Source: an uncultured Collinsella sp. (GTDB lineage: Bacteria; Actinomycetota; Coriobacteriia; Coriobacteriales; Coriobacteriaceae). Taken from it: a DNA stretch of 24,676 bases. Location of the stretch: NCBI GenBank assembly GCA_902493835.1, contig CABURG010000009.1:1-24676 (forward strand). Reading direction: 5' to 3'. A model generated the notes under the pieces. That model was not told the DNA's origin and did no database searches. It saw only the letters and a program-made list of their open reading frames with translations. Of the stretch, positions 1 through 7,413 are shown piece by piece. The number at the start of each line of letters is the position of its first letter. The stretch's first letter is position 1. Both the position numbers and the translations under genes were made by a program.

Positions 1-203
1 AACTTGTTCATGAGGTACTCGAGCTGCATGAGCTCGTCCCAGGTGCCGCCGACGCCCATCAGGAACACGGCGTCGTAGCCCTCGTCGGCGACCTTGTCGG
101 CGAGCGCGGTCATCTTCTTACCGGTCTCGTAGAGCGCCTTGCCGTCCTCGAGATAGCCCTCCTGGTCGAAATGCATGATCTCGATCTTCTCGGTTTCCTT
201 CAT
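1..203 (-). CDS. SIS-domain sugar-phosphate isomerase/deglycase, N-terminal part (runs off left edge)
   Basis: Only the first 67 or so residues lie in the window. They begin MKETEKIEIMHFDQEGYLED and run into a hydrophobic strand followed by a glycine-rich turn (VFLMGVGGTWDE), which is how the first beta strand and phosphate loop of a SIS domain usually look. The start is supported by AAGGAG about 7 bases upstream. The gene follows another SIS gene by 60 bp in the same direction, so the two are probably cotranscribed. Paired SIS enzymes under UTRA regulators are typical of fructoselysine/glucoselysine-6-phosphate deglycase or amino-sugar loci; which substrate applies here cannot be read from this fragment. 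SIS fold fairly sure, substrate unknown. Confidence 0.6.
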   Translation of the reverse strand, partial: MKETEKIEIMHFDQEGYLEDGKALYETGKKMTALADKVADEGYDAVFLMGVGGTWDELMQLEYLMNK

Positions 204-263
204 TTGTCTCTCCTTTCTGGGGTTGTTTCCACATCCCCCATGCCAACGGGCACCAAAACCCGC

Positions 264-1379
264 TTACATTCCGTAACACTCAGCCGCTTTGGCCTTAAGC
301 GCATTGACTGACTCTTCGTAGCCCTCTGCCTTGACCTCCATTTGCTTGGAGACGGCATCGAGATACGGGTGCACATCCCATGACTTCAGACGTTCGGCAA
401 TCATGGCCGCAATCGTCTGGAAGAACACAAGATTGGGAATTGCGCTGAGCAGCGGAGCCACCTGAGGCACCGCAACCTCGTGAGCCCTACCCTTGGGATG
501 GGCCGTGAGCAGCGCCGTTTTTGTCGTAACGTTCGATAGCGCATCGGCGATATTTGCAAGACGCTCCGACCCCTGTGGATCGTCGACGATAAACACCAGA
601 TAGCCCGGAACGATCTGCATCTCGGGACCGTGGACGAACTCCTCACCCTCGTGATGCATGGCAGGAATCTTGATGGTCTCGCTCAGCTTGAGGGCCGCCT
701 CTTCGGCAACGCCATAGTTGGGGCCGTTGCCGACAACCATGGCGGGCATGTGCTCAGAAAGCTCGAGCATGTGGCCTTGGACATATGCCTCGGCGGTCTT
801 GCACATCACGGCATTGGCCTGGATAGCCTCGCGCAGGTCGTCAAGACGCTGGGCAACGCCCTTGGCGTCAATCGTTCCGCGCGCCTGACCGCCGTAAATA
901 CCAAAGAGCACCAGGTACTCAACGAGGACCTCGACGCCCAGAGTCACAAAGTCCACCGACTCGACGCCCACGCCGTAGTCAAGAACGATGTCAGCGTGTT
1001 CCTTGATGGGTGCCTCGACGTTTGCCGTGAGCGCAACTGCAGCCATATCGTGTGCGCGCATGTAATCAAGAGCCGCAATCGTATTGGTCGAATAGCCGCT
1101 CTGCGAAACGGCGATGTTGAGCGCATGCTGCGGATAGGTGTGTTCAAAATCGACGAAGGCCTCGGGCGTCACAACGGACACCTGCATTTGCAGGGCATCT
1201 TGCAGGTAATCGCGGGCGCAATCGGCGGCATGGCGCGACGAACCCGAAGCAACGATGCGCAGCGCGTCAAAAGAACCGGACTGGAAAATATCAACGAGCT
1301 GCGCTACCAGCTCAGACGAACGCTCGAGGTTCTCTCCCATACGCACATGGGCAAGCTGAACGTAATCGAGCATCTTCAT
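264..1379 (-). CDS. SIS-domain protein (GlmS C-terminal/FrlB-like sugar-phosphate deglycase or isomerase)
   Basis: 371 residues, consistent with a double-SIS enzyme that lacks the glutaminase domain of GlmS (about 600 residues). The first SIS domain (about 35-165) shows IVASGSSRHAA at 42-52 and VSQSGYSTNT at 91-100, the two serine-rich phosphate-binding loops. The second (about 205-345) has MVVGNGPNYGVAEEAALKL from 214, and the segment HEGEEFVHGPEMQIV (243-257) matches the 'EFxHGP' loop of GlmS/FrlB/AgaS relatives. No signal peptide or membrane segment, so cytoplasmic. Start chosen because GAGGTGA lies about 5 bases upstream. It sits downstream of two UTRA-type GntR genes and just before a second SIS gene. 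Likely reaction: isomerisation or deglycation of a phosphorylated ketosamine or amino sugar. The fold is clear; the substrate is inference. Confidence 0.8.
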   Translation of the reverse strand: MKMLDYVQLAHVRMGENLERSSELVAQLVDIFQSGSFDALRIVASGSSRHAADCARDYLQDALQMQVSVVTPEAFVDFEHTYPQHALNIAVSQSGYSTNTIAALDYMRAHDMAAVALTANVEAPIKEHADIVLDYGVGVESVDFVTLGVEVLVEYLVLFGIYGGQARGTIDAKGVAQRLDDLREAIQANAVMCKTAEAYVQGHMLELSEHMPAMVVGNGPNYGVAEEAALKLSETIKIPAMHHEGEEFVHGPEMQIVPGYLVFIVDDPQGSERLANIADALSNVTTKTALLTAHPKGRAHEVAVPQVAPLLSAIPNLVFFQTIAAMIAERLKSWDVHPYLDAVSKQMEVKAEGYEESVNALKAKAAECYGM

Positions 1380-1390
1380 CGTCTCACCTC

Positions 1391-1421
1391 GTTACAAATC
1401 ATTAATATTTGATACAAATCA
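1391..1421 (-). promoter_or_regulatory. Probable operator/promoter region of the SIS operon
   Basis: The 193-bp gap 1380-1572 is AT-rich compared with its surroundings. Two near-identical 11-mers, GTTACAAATCA (1391-1401) and GATACAAATCA (1411-1421), repeat exactly 20 bp apart, about two helical turns. The second overlaps the palindrome ATTTG-ATA-CAAAT (1407-1419). On the minus strand a TATTAA box between them could be a -10. The layout suggests a repressor site over the promoter of the SIS genes, probably for one of the GntR proteins upstream. No good -35 box was found, so the promoter assignment is weak. Confidence 0.4.
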
Positions 1422-1505
1422 CAGTTACAGGTTACGGCTTTTTGATACCTCTTTGTCGATTAATTTATCCCCATCGGCGAACGGTCGATTTTGAGCCATG
1501 TAAGG

Positions 1506-1515
1506 TTGTATATAC
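1506..1515. promoter_or_regulatory. GntR/HutC-type operator candidate TTGTATATAC
   Basis: GTATATAC (1508-1515), preceded by TT, fits the GT-N-TA-N-AC core typical of HutC/TreR-type GntR operators. It lies in the gap between the second GntR gene and the first SIS gene, where a site for either of the two adjacent UTRA regulators would be expected. A single short match, so only suggestive. Confidence 0.35.
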
Positions 1516-1572
1516 GGCTGACCCAACGATCAAAACTGGTTAGCTTCCCAGCTGTTATTCACAAAACACCAG

Positions 1573-2286
1573 CTAGTACGTATAGGTATATCCACCCGCA
1601 TCACCGCGGCTAAACGACTTGACGTATTCGATTGCCTGCCCGCTTGCATCGAAGCTCACGCACTCCAGCGTCAAGGCAAGATCGCCCTGCTCCAGTCCAA
1701 GCAGACCGGCATCTCGCGCGCCCAGCGCTTCGATATCGAGCTTTTCCTGTGCCATGACCGGCTTTCGGCCCAGCATCTCATAGGTCTCGTACAAACTGAA
1801 AACCGACACGTCGATCTCTTCGATTGTTGGAAACAGCAGGCAGGGAATCAGCGCCATCTCAATCGATACGGGATCGCCGTTAATGCAGTTCAAACGTCGA
1901 ATGGAATAGAGCAGGTCGTCCTCGGCAATGCCAAATAGGTCAGCGTAGTATGGCCCCGCATAACGCTTGGAGCGCGCCAGAATGCGGACGGACGGTTCGC
2001 CGCCCGAGGCGCGAACCGATTCACGGAAGCCGCCCGTACGCTCAAACGTAACGGGCACCTTCTGTGCCACGAAGGCACCCTTTCCGCGGACACGGCGAAT
2101 CTGGCCGCGACGAACTAGCTCGTCCACGGCACTCCGGATAGTCAGGCGTGTCGTGCCAAACTCCTCGGCAAGCTCATTTTCGGACGGAATCATCGAACCC
2201 GTGGGGTATATTCCGCGCTCGATACGCTCCTCAATGCGACGTCGAATGCGTATATAAACCGGGGTGGCATCTACTGTTTCAGCCAT
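1573..2286 (-). CDS. GntR-family transcriptional regulator (HutC/UTRA subfamily)
   Basis: 237 residues, normal for this subfamily. Residues 8-75 form the winged helix: YIRIRRRIEERIERGIYPTG, then PSENELAEEFGTTRLTIRSA (34-53, recognition helix) and RRVRGKGAFVAQ (the wing). Residues from about 95 to 233 match a UTRA effector domain, including the typical LLYSIRRLNCINGDPVSIE stretch. UTRA domains usually bind a phosphorylated sugar or related metabolite that releases the protein from DNA. The start overlaps the 3' end of the preceding GntR gene by 16 bp, which implies translational coupling; AGGTGA stands upstream of the ATG. Its likely target is the SIS operon that follows. Confidence 0.9.
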   Translation of the reverse strand: MAETVDATPVYIRIRRRIEERIERGIYPTGSMIPSENELAEEFGTTRLTIRSAVDELVRRGQIRRVRGKGAFVAQKVPVTFERTGGFRESVRASGGEPSVRILARSKRYAGPYYADLFGIAEDDLLYSIRRLNCINGDPVSIEMALIPCLLFPTIEEIDVSVFSLYETYEMLGRKPVMAQEKLDIEALGARDAGLLGLEQGDLALTLECVSFDASGQAIEYVKSFSRGDAGGYTYTY

Positions 2287-3038
2287 TGTTCACCTGCCAC
2301 GCTCCTCATGCCGTTCTCTTCGCCGTTATCGGCAAAGCGGAACTTTGTGGGCAAAATCACCGATTTGCAATGCTCCACAAAGCGCATGTCCTTATCAAAT
2401 TCGATCGAGCTCTCATAGAACACCGGCGTTCCCTCTTCTTGCTGGAGCAGCTCGGCCTCTTCGGCGTTCAAACGCGAGATGGAGATATGCTCACGTCCAT
2501 GCTCAACACGCACGCCACCTTCTTTGAGCAAGACATCGTAAAGACTCTCACACTCAAAATCGTGCTCGGGAAGCGCGGGGCACAGGGACAGGTTAACGTG
2601 AGCGGCCTCGATTGACGCCGGCTCGCCCTCTATAAGTCGAATGCGCTGCATGCGGAGTAAAGGAGCGCCCACAGCCACCCCAAGCTTGTCGGCAAGCGCC
2701 TCATCCGCCTCGATGGTCCCGGTGGAAACCAGACGAGAAGAGGGGTGCAGGCCGGCAGTCCGCACAGCATCGGAAAAGTTATACGTTTCCTGGAAGATAT
2801 TCAGCGGCTTGGGAGGACACACATACGTACCCGATCCGCGACGGCTCTCGAGCGTTCCACACGAGATGAGCCGCGTGATACCGGCGCGCAACGCCGTACG
2901 CGAAACGCCGATCTCTTCGCACAGCACACGCTCGGCCGGCAGTCGATCGCCGCCGGCAAGCTGGTGGTGCTGGATATACCAAAGAATTCCCTCAACAGCA
3001 CGATCTTTGGGGGGAATTGCATAAGATTCGCCTGCCAT
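2271..3038 (-). CDS. GntR-family transcriptional regulator (UTRA type), first of an overlapping pair
   Basis: 255 residues. The winged helix covers about 8-75 (ILWYIQHHQLAGGDRLPAER, then EEIGVSRTALRAGITRL, then the wing ESRRGSGTYV). From about 90 to 235 a UTRA-like effector domain follows, with APLLRMQRIRLIEGEPASIE resembling other UTRA proteins. Start supported by GAGGAG about 9 bases upstream. The gene overlaps the next GntR gene by 16 bp. The two proteins are clearly different in sequence, so this is not a recent duplication; they could sense two metabolites, or act together. It begins 38 bp after the small unknown gene upstream, which suggests one transcript. Confidence 0.9.
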   Translation of the reverse strand: MAGESYAIPPKDRAVEGILWYIQHHQLAGGDRLPAERVLCEEIGVSRTALRAGITRLISCGTLESRRGSGTYVCPPKPLNIFQETYNFSDAVRTAGLHPSSRLVSTGTIEADEALADKLGVAVGAPLLRMQRIRLIEGEPASIEAAHVNLSLCPALPEHDFECESLYDVLLKEGGVRVEHGREHISISRLNAEEAELLQQEEGTPVFYESSIEFDKDMRFVEHCKSVILPTKFRFADNGEENGMRSVAGEQWLKQ

Positions 3039-3076
3039 TGCACAGACTCCTCATTCAGAAACGTATGCCGCCATAA

Positions 3077-3565
3077 TTAGGCCAGCCCTCCCATGGCATC
3101 AAATTCGGCCTTGATCTTCTCGGCGACATTCCGATACGACTTATATAGACTTGAATCGCGTTTGACTTCGTCGGTCATAACGGGAATCTCTAATTTGGAA
3201 ACTTCGTCTTTTCCCGTCTGAACCGCCACAACAACGCCCATACCAAGACACATATTACGCTTGGCAGCGTTTATTTTCGCCGCCTTGGCAGGATTTACCA
3301 GGATACGCTGGGCAAATTCCTGTTTTGAGGCCACTTCCTCGGCCTCCGGATCGCCCGCCTCGGCCACTTCGCACTGCAACACGTCCGCATAGTCAAAAAT
3401 CTTAGGCTCTGCACCGCGCTGATGCACGGCCCACTTGCGGCGCGTGGCATCCTGGTAGATAGCCGGCAAAAACGTAAACCGCGGCGGGTCCAAAATCGTA
3501 TCCGTGATGGTAAACACATCGGGATCAAAGGCATCCTGCGGGTTTTTCTTCTTGAACAGCCCCAT
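3077..3565 (-). CDS. Conserved-looking hypothetical protein, 162 residues
   Basis: I do not recognise a named family with certainty. The protein begins MGLFKKKNPQDAFDPDVFTI, has no signal peptide or membrane segment, and is mixed alpha/beta. The middle (KWAVHQRGAEPKIFDYADVL, 44-63) resembles the bacterial PH-like or DUF4428-type pattern in which a stored parameter 'is in the same frame as' a short beta barrel; the C-terminal 30 residues look like an amphipathic helix. An ATG 33 bp further upstream also opens this frame, but the start at 3565 has GGGAGG five bases before it and gives the common MGLFKKK-type N-terminus. It is followed at 38 bp by the first GntR gene. Function unknown. Confidence 0.65.
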   Translation of the reverse strand: MGLFKKKNPQDAFDPDVFTITDTILDPPRFTFLPAIYQDATRRKWAVHQRGAEPKIFDYADVLQCEVAEAGDPEAEEVASKQEFAQRILVNPAKAAKINAAKRNMCLGMGVVVAVQTGKDEVSKLEIPVMTDEVKRDSSLYKSYRNVAEKIKAEFDAMGGLA

Positions 3566-3686
3566 ATCAGCCTCCCGTACTAGCATTAAACAACTCAAGC
3601 TGAATATAGCACCAATTTCAAGCCGCTGCCTTACCCTATCGGTACGCGGCGTCTATGGCTCGCCCAGCGGAAAAGTTCACGGACGA

Positions 3687-3761
3687 GGGCCGGGGAGGCA
3701 TACTTTGTTTTGAGAAGTGGGCTCCGCGAACTTCTCAAAACAAAGTATGCCTCCCCGGCCC
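3687..3761. repeat. Perfect 32-bp inverted repeat with 11-nt loop
   Basis: Arm 3687-3718 is the exact reverse complement of arm 3730-3761; the loop is 3719-3729. The outer part is GC-rich (GGGCCGGGGAGGC) and the inner part AT-rich (TACTTTGTTTTGAGAAGT). It lies 55 bp beyond the stop of the LacI-type gene and 122 bp before the start of the small hypothetical gene, both on the minus strand. A 32-bp perfect stem is longer than a normal intrinsic terminator, and no T-run follows on either strand. It may end lacI transcription, or be a mobile palindromic repeat. The rest of the 250-bp gap shows nothing else I can name. Confidence 0.85.
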
Positions 3762-3815
3762 CGCCGGCAAATAGCGGACACTCCGCATGCAATCTATGCA
3801 AACAAACAAGTGCGC

Positions 3816-4844
3816 TTAGCTATATTCGGTAAGATCAAGCACACTGCCCTTCACGATAAGCGCCGGTTCCAGAACGACCTCTTCGGCACGCTTACCGCCC
3901 CTACCGGCAAGACGCTTGGACATGCAGGCAAAAGCATGCTCCGCAAGGACGCCGGGATCCTGCTCAATCGCAGTCAGCGCCGGCTCAAAGAGAACGTCGG
4001 CCGCCGAGTTGTCATAGCTTACGACCGAGATATCGCCTGGGATGCTCTTCCCCATCTCGTGCAAGCGCTTGAGCAGACCGAGGGCAATGTTATCCGAGCT
4101 TGCAAACACGGCGGTGGCATCGGTTGCAAGCACGGCCTCCGAGGCCTCGTAGGCGCTCGGGATGTAATATTCGCTCTCAAACTCCAGGCGCGCGTCGATG
4201 GGCAGTCCCACCTCGCGCAGCGCGCGCTCGTAACCGGCGAGTCGCTTGCGGCCCGTATTGGAGCGACGCGCGTTAACCAGACAGGCGATGCGGCGATGAC
4301 CCTGCTCAATCAGATACCGCGTAGCCATGTAGCCGCCCATCTCGTGGTCGAACATCACCTTGTCGCACTCGAGTCCCTCAATGGCACGGTCGACCATCAC
4401 GGCAGGGATAGGCAGATGGCTCACTTCCTCGCGCAGGGCGCGATCGTCGGAGAACTCGTCACCCACCACCAGAAAGACGCCGTCGACGCCGCGCGTCACC
4501 AGCTGGCGTAGCAGTTCCAGATCGTCATCGGCGCTTCCACCCGAGCTGGTAATAAAGAGTGCATAGCCGTCTTCACGGCAGCGCTTTTCCAAGCTGCCGG
4601 CGAGCGAGGCAAAAAAGCGACTCTCGATATTGGGAACGATAAGGCCCAGTGTGCGCGACTCGCGCATGACCAGGCTGCGCGCGATCTGGTTAGGAACATA
4701 GTGGTTGCGCGCCGCGACCTCCTTGATGCGCTTGCGGTTTTCTTCCGAGATGCGACAGGGCCGATTATTGAGAACAAGCGAGACCGACGAAGGGGAAAGC
4801 CCCACCTCCTGGGCGATCTGCTTGAGGGTGACTTTGTTGGCCAT
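3816..4844 (-). CDS. LacI-family transcriptional regulator
   Basis: 342 residues, the usual LacI/GalR length. The N-terminal helix-turn-helix is VTLKQIAQEVGLSPSSVSLV (5-24), followed by the hinge helix YVPNQIARSL (49-58). The remainder is a periplasmic-binding-protein-like core, starting at TLGLIVPNIESRFFASLAGS, with VFASSDNIALGLLKRLHEMG (245-264) and ISVVSYDNS (272-280), typical of the ligand cleft. The reading frame stays open far upstream, antisense to murB, but MANKV with AAGGAG five bases before it is the real start. It diverges from murB across 183 bp. Ligand and target are unknown; it may control itself, and no sugar gene is attached to it here. Confidence 0.93.
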   Translation of the reverse strand: MANKVTLKQIAQEVGLSPSSVSLVLNNRPCRISEENRKRIKEVAARNHYVPNQIARSLVMRESRTLGLIVPNIESRFFASLAGSLEKRCREDGYALFITSSGGSADDDLELLRQLVTRGVDGVFLVVGDEFSDDRALREEVSHLPIPAVMVDRAIEGLECDKVMFDHEMGGYMATRYLIEQGHRRIACLVNARRSNTGRKRLAGYERALREVGLPIDARLEFESEYYIPSAYEASEAVLATDATAVFASSDNIALGLLKRLHEMGKSIPGDISVVSYDNSAADVLFEPALTAIEQDPGVLAEHAFACMSKRLAGRGGKRAEEVVLEPALIVKGSVLDLTEYS

Positions 4845-4879
4845 CTCGCTCCTTCCGGGTTTACGCGCAATCTCTTGAA

Positions 4880-4885
4880 AGTATA
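4880..4885 (-). promoter_or_regulatory. Candidate -10 box for the LacI-family gene
   Basis: TATACT on the minus strand, about 36 bp before the LacI-type start codon. No convincing -35 hexamer at 16-18 bp was seen. Confidence 0.35.
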
Positions 4886-4982
4886 GCGACTGCCCATCTA
4901 CCTCGGTGATAAACACTTTACCAATCCGGTGGACGGCTGTTTTATCGCCGCCAGCGCACCAAATCCGTCCAGGTGGGGTATA

Positions 4983-5002
4983 TTGCAATCGATCGATGAC
5001 AA
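4983..5002. promoter_or_regulatory. Palindrome in the lacI-murB divergent region, possible LacI-family operator
   Basis: TTG-CA-ATCGATCGAT-GA-CAA is a 20-bp palindrome with 16 of 20 symmetric positions. Even length and a central pair framed by TCGA resemble LacI/GalR-type operators. It overlaps TATATT (4979-4984), a possible -10 of murB, and ends 25 bp before the murB start codon. Binding by the adjacent LacI protein is inference. Confidence 0.35.
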
Positions 5003-5027
5003 CAACCACCAAAAGGCGGATATTCGT

Positions 5028-5990
5028 ATGCACGAGAATGACTTTTTTAACGAGGACCTGCTCTGCGCGCTCGCTGGCGTTGCCGGCGAGGACAACGTAC
5101 TCATGAGCGAGCCCATGCGCGAGCACACCACGTTTAAGATCGGCGGCCCGGCCGATGTCTTTGTCACACCCGACACCGAGCAGGGCCTCGTCGCCACGCT
5201 CGATACCTGCTATCGCTGCGATCTGCCGCTTACCATCGTGGGCAACGGCTCCGACTTGCTCGTCGGTGACAAGGGCATCCGCGGCGTCGTCGTAGCGCTG
5301 GGCAAGGGCCTCTCCGACATTACGGTCGACGGCACGCATGTCACGGCAGCAGCCGGCGCCTTGCTTTCTGACGTCGCCGCGGCGGCAGCCGAGGCCGGTC
5401 TCACCGGTATGGAGCCCATCTCGGGTATCCCCGGATCGGTCGGCGGCGCCTGCTACATGAACGCCGGTGCCTATGGTGCCTGCATGGCCGACGTGCTGGA
5501 GTCCGTACGGGTCTACAAGCCCGCACGCGTCCTCGACGATGGCACCCGCGGCAGCGGCAATATCATTGAGTTCGATGTCGATGAGCTCAACCTGGGCTAT
5601 CGCAAGAGCCGCATCGCCGACGACGGCTTTATCGTGCTTTCGGCCACTTTCAATCTCGCCCCGGGCAACGCCGCGATGATCAAGGCCGACATGGACGACT
5701 ACCGTCAGCGTCGCGAGGACAAGCAACCGCTCGACATGCCGAGTGCCGGCTCCACCTTCAAGCGCCCCGAGGGTTACTTTGCCGGCAAGCTCATCATGGA
5801 TGCCGGCCTGCGAGGACACGCCGTTGGCGGCGCGCAGGTAAGCGAAAAGCACTGCGGCTTTATCGTCAACGCCGACCACGCCACCGCCGCCGATGTCGAC
5901 GAACTCATCCGCGACATCCAAGCCAAAGTCAAAGAGCAGTTCGACGTAGACCTAGAACCCGAAGTCCACCGAGTAGGCGAATTTTTATAA
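5028..5990 (+). CDS. murB: UDP-N-acetylenolpyruvoylglucosamine reductase MurB
   Basis: 320 residues. Reduces UDP-GlcNAc-enolpyruvate to UDP-MurNAc with NADPH and FAD in cytoplasmic peptidoglycan precursor synthesis. FAD-binding motifs are clear: TTFKIGGPADVFV (34-46), VGNGSDLLVGDKGI (71-84) and GMEPISGIPGSVGGACYMNA (127-146). The catalytic set is visible: R192 in YRKS, S242 in GSTFKRP and a glutamate in LEPEV (309-313). GSTFKRP without the extra tyrosine loop points to type II MurB. The frame is open for 33 more codons upstream, but MHENDFF with AAGGCGG before it is preferred. It diverges from the LacI gene and is followed directly by a terminator, so it is probably monocistronic. Confidence 0.96.
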   Translation: MHENDFFNEDLLCALAGVAGEDNVLMSEPMREHTTFKIGGPADVFVTPDTEQGLVATLDTCYRCDLPLTIVGNGSDLLVGDKGIRGVVVALGKGLSDITVDGTHVTAAAGALLSDVAAAAAEAGLTGMEPISGIPGSVGGACYMNAGAYGACMADVLESVRVYKPARVLDDGTRGSGNIIEFDVDELNLGYRKSRIADDGFIVLSATFNLAPGNAAMIKADMDDYRQRREDKQPLDMPSAGSTFKRPEGYFAGKLIMDAGLRGHAVGGAQVSEKHCGFIVNADHATAADVDELIRDIQAKVKEQFDVDLEPEVHRVGEFL

Positions 5991-5993
5991 AAA

Positions 5994-6024
5994 GAAGGCC
6001 CCGAAAGGGGCCTTCACTTTCTTT
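5994..6024 (+). terminator. Intrinsic terminator of murB
   Basis: Stem GAAGGCCCC / GGGGCCTTC (5994-6002 with 6007-6015), GAAA tetraloop, then the T-rich ACTTTCTTT. It starts four bases after the murB stop codon. Confidence 0.9.
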
Positions 6025-6070
6025 AATTCAGACAACCAGTCCGGTGTGCCGCGCCCCGAATCCGAGAGGG

Positions 6071-6195
6071 CCGGGACAGTCCGAGAGGCATAAGGTTGAT
6101 CGCGAGTTCCGCACGAGCCGGAGAGCACTTAATGTGCTCTCCGTGCGAGCAGGACTGCCCGAGCAGGCAACCTTATGCCTCTCGGACTGTCCCGG
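6071..6195. repeat. Large nested hairpin between convergent murB and wall-hydrolase gene
   Basis: Outer arms 6071-6097 and 6169-6195 are perfect 27-bp reverse complements (CCGGGACAGTCCGAGAGGCA at the outside). Inside lies a second hairpin, GGAGAGCAC-TTAAT-GTGCTCTCC (6120-6142), flanked by CGCAC/GTGCG. The left inner flank carries TCGCGAGTTCCGCACGA (6100-6116), which recurs exactly at 23829-23845. The element ends 12 bp from the stop of the minus-strand hydrolase gene and begins 46 bp after the murB terminator hairpin. It could serve as the hydrolase terminator or be a mobile palindromic repeat; no ORF is credible in it. Confidence 0.8.
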
Positions 6196-6207
6196 ACCAA
6201 GCCGCAG

Positions 6208-7413
6208 CTACGACAGCGCAATACCGCCGAGCCAGCCCCAACGCACGCCAGAGCCAGTGCCATAGAAGCTAATAAACGAATCAAGCGACTTAGACGTAAT
6301 GGCACCCTCGTTGCTCATAACGATACCGCCGCCAACGTAGATACCCACATGACCGTAGATAAGGCCCGGAGCACCCGTGCCGCTGTGCGAGGAATCGGCC
6401 ACGATCATGCCCACCTGCAGCGCCGAGCGGTCGGAGCTATAGCACCAGGCGTTAAACATGTCGCACGCATTGCCTCCAAAGTAGCCAACGCCGGCGTTAC
6501 GGAAGACATTGGTGACCCACGCCGCGCACCAGTTCTGACCCGGCGAAGGCGTGGAGTAGCACGCGTTGACGACAGCCTGCTGCTTGCCCGAGCCGGCATT
6601 CTGCTGCGGAGTTCCGGGCGCGTACGATCCACCACCCGAGCTCGAACCACCCGAGTAGGAATTGTTCTTGTTCGCGGCAGCCGCGGCAGCGGCAGCCTTC
6701 CTAGCGGCCTCCTCAGCCTGGGCGGCAGCGAGGATCTCGGAATCGCGCTGAGCCATGAGCTCCTTGACGTCGTCGGAAAGACCGTTCAGCACGGTCTGGA
6801 CTTCTTGCTGCTTGGCCTGCATGTCCTGCATCTGGGCAGTCTGCTGGTCCTTGAGCTTCTCTAAGTCGGCCTTCTGCGACTCGAGCTCGGTCTTTTGCGC
6901 ATCGAGCTCTTCCTGGATGGTCTGAATGTCCTCGATGGCGTCGCGGTCGCTCTTGTTGATCTTCTCAACGTAATGCGCGTTGGCGACGAGTTCCTCAAAC
7001 GAGCCAGAGGCCAGCAGCAGCGACAGGATGTTCGTGCCGCCGGACTTGTAGCTGGCGGCCACGCGATCGGAAAGGTCGTTGCGCTTCTTCTTGAGCTCGG
7101 CCTTCTTTTCATCGATCTGGGCCTGCGTGTCGTCAATCTTGCCCTGGACATTCTCGATGTCGTTGAGGGTCTGGGCATTCTTGTTGGCCAGCGCCGCATA
7201 CTCATTTGCGATGCTGTCGAGCTGGGCCTGAACCTCGTCGAGCTGGGCCTGGGCGGCATTCAGTTTATCGGTGGTTTCTTTGGAAGCCTCCGCCGCATGG
7301 GCGCGAGTGGGCAGGCCAAAAAGAACTGCCGCAGAAGCGGCGCCGAACAGGGCCTTGAGGGCAGTGCGGCGCGAGAGCTCCTGGGAAAGGATGGAATCGC
7401 TGTTTGGTGACAT
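6208..7413 (-). CDS. Secreted coiled-coil cell-wall hydrolase with NlpC/P60-like domain
   Basis: 401 residues. The N-terminus has SRRTALKALFGAASAAVLFG (14-33), a twin-arginine-like motif plus hydrophobic stretch, with probable cleavage after AHA at residue 40. Residues 44-235 are a long coiled coil rich in Gln, Asp, Glu and Lys, similar to the PcsB/RipA-type regulatory arm, including SLLLASGSFEELVANAHYV (131-149). An Ala-rich then Gly/Ser-rich linker (about 236-275) leads to the catalytic domain with NWCAAWV (Cys296, likely nucleophile) and YGHVGIYVGGG (His355). Predicted to cut peptide cross-links in peptidoglycan during division. Start supported by GGAG five to six bases upstream. It diverges from galE. 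NlpC/P60 versus CHAP is not fully settled. Confidence 0.85.
   Translation of the reverse strand: MSPNSDSILSQELSRRTALKALFGAASAAVLFGLPTRAHAAEASKETTDKLNAAQAQLDEVQAQLDSIANEYAALANKNAQTLNDIENVQGKIDDTQAQIDEKKAELKKKRNDLSDRVAASYKSGGTNILSLLLASGSFEELVANAHYVEKINKSDRDAIEDIQTIQEELDAQKTELESQKADLEKLKDQQTAQMQDMQAKQQEVQTVLNGLSDDVKELMAQRDSEILAAAQAEEAARKAAAAAAAANKNNSYSGGSSSGGGSYAPGTPQQNAGSGKQQAVVNACYSTPSPGQNWCAAWVTNVFRNAGVGYFGGNACDMFNAWCYSSDRSALQVGMIVADSSHSGTGAPGLIYGHVGIYVGGGIVMSNEGAITSKSLDSFISFYGTGSGVRWGWLGGIALS

Noticed and set aside
4845..5921. Long N-terminal extension of the LacI-type frame (701 codons in all)
   Set aside because: It runs antisense through murB and contains no known domain. MANKV at 4844 has a proper ribosome binding site.
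6175..6864. Plus-strand ORF opposite the wall hydrolase, beginning in the hairpin
   Set aside because: It is antisense to a gene with clear domains and has no ribosome binding site.
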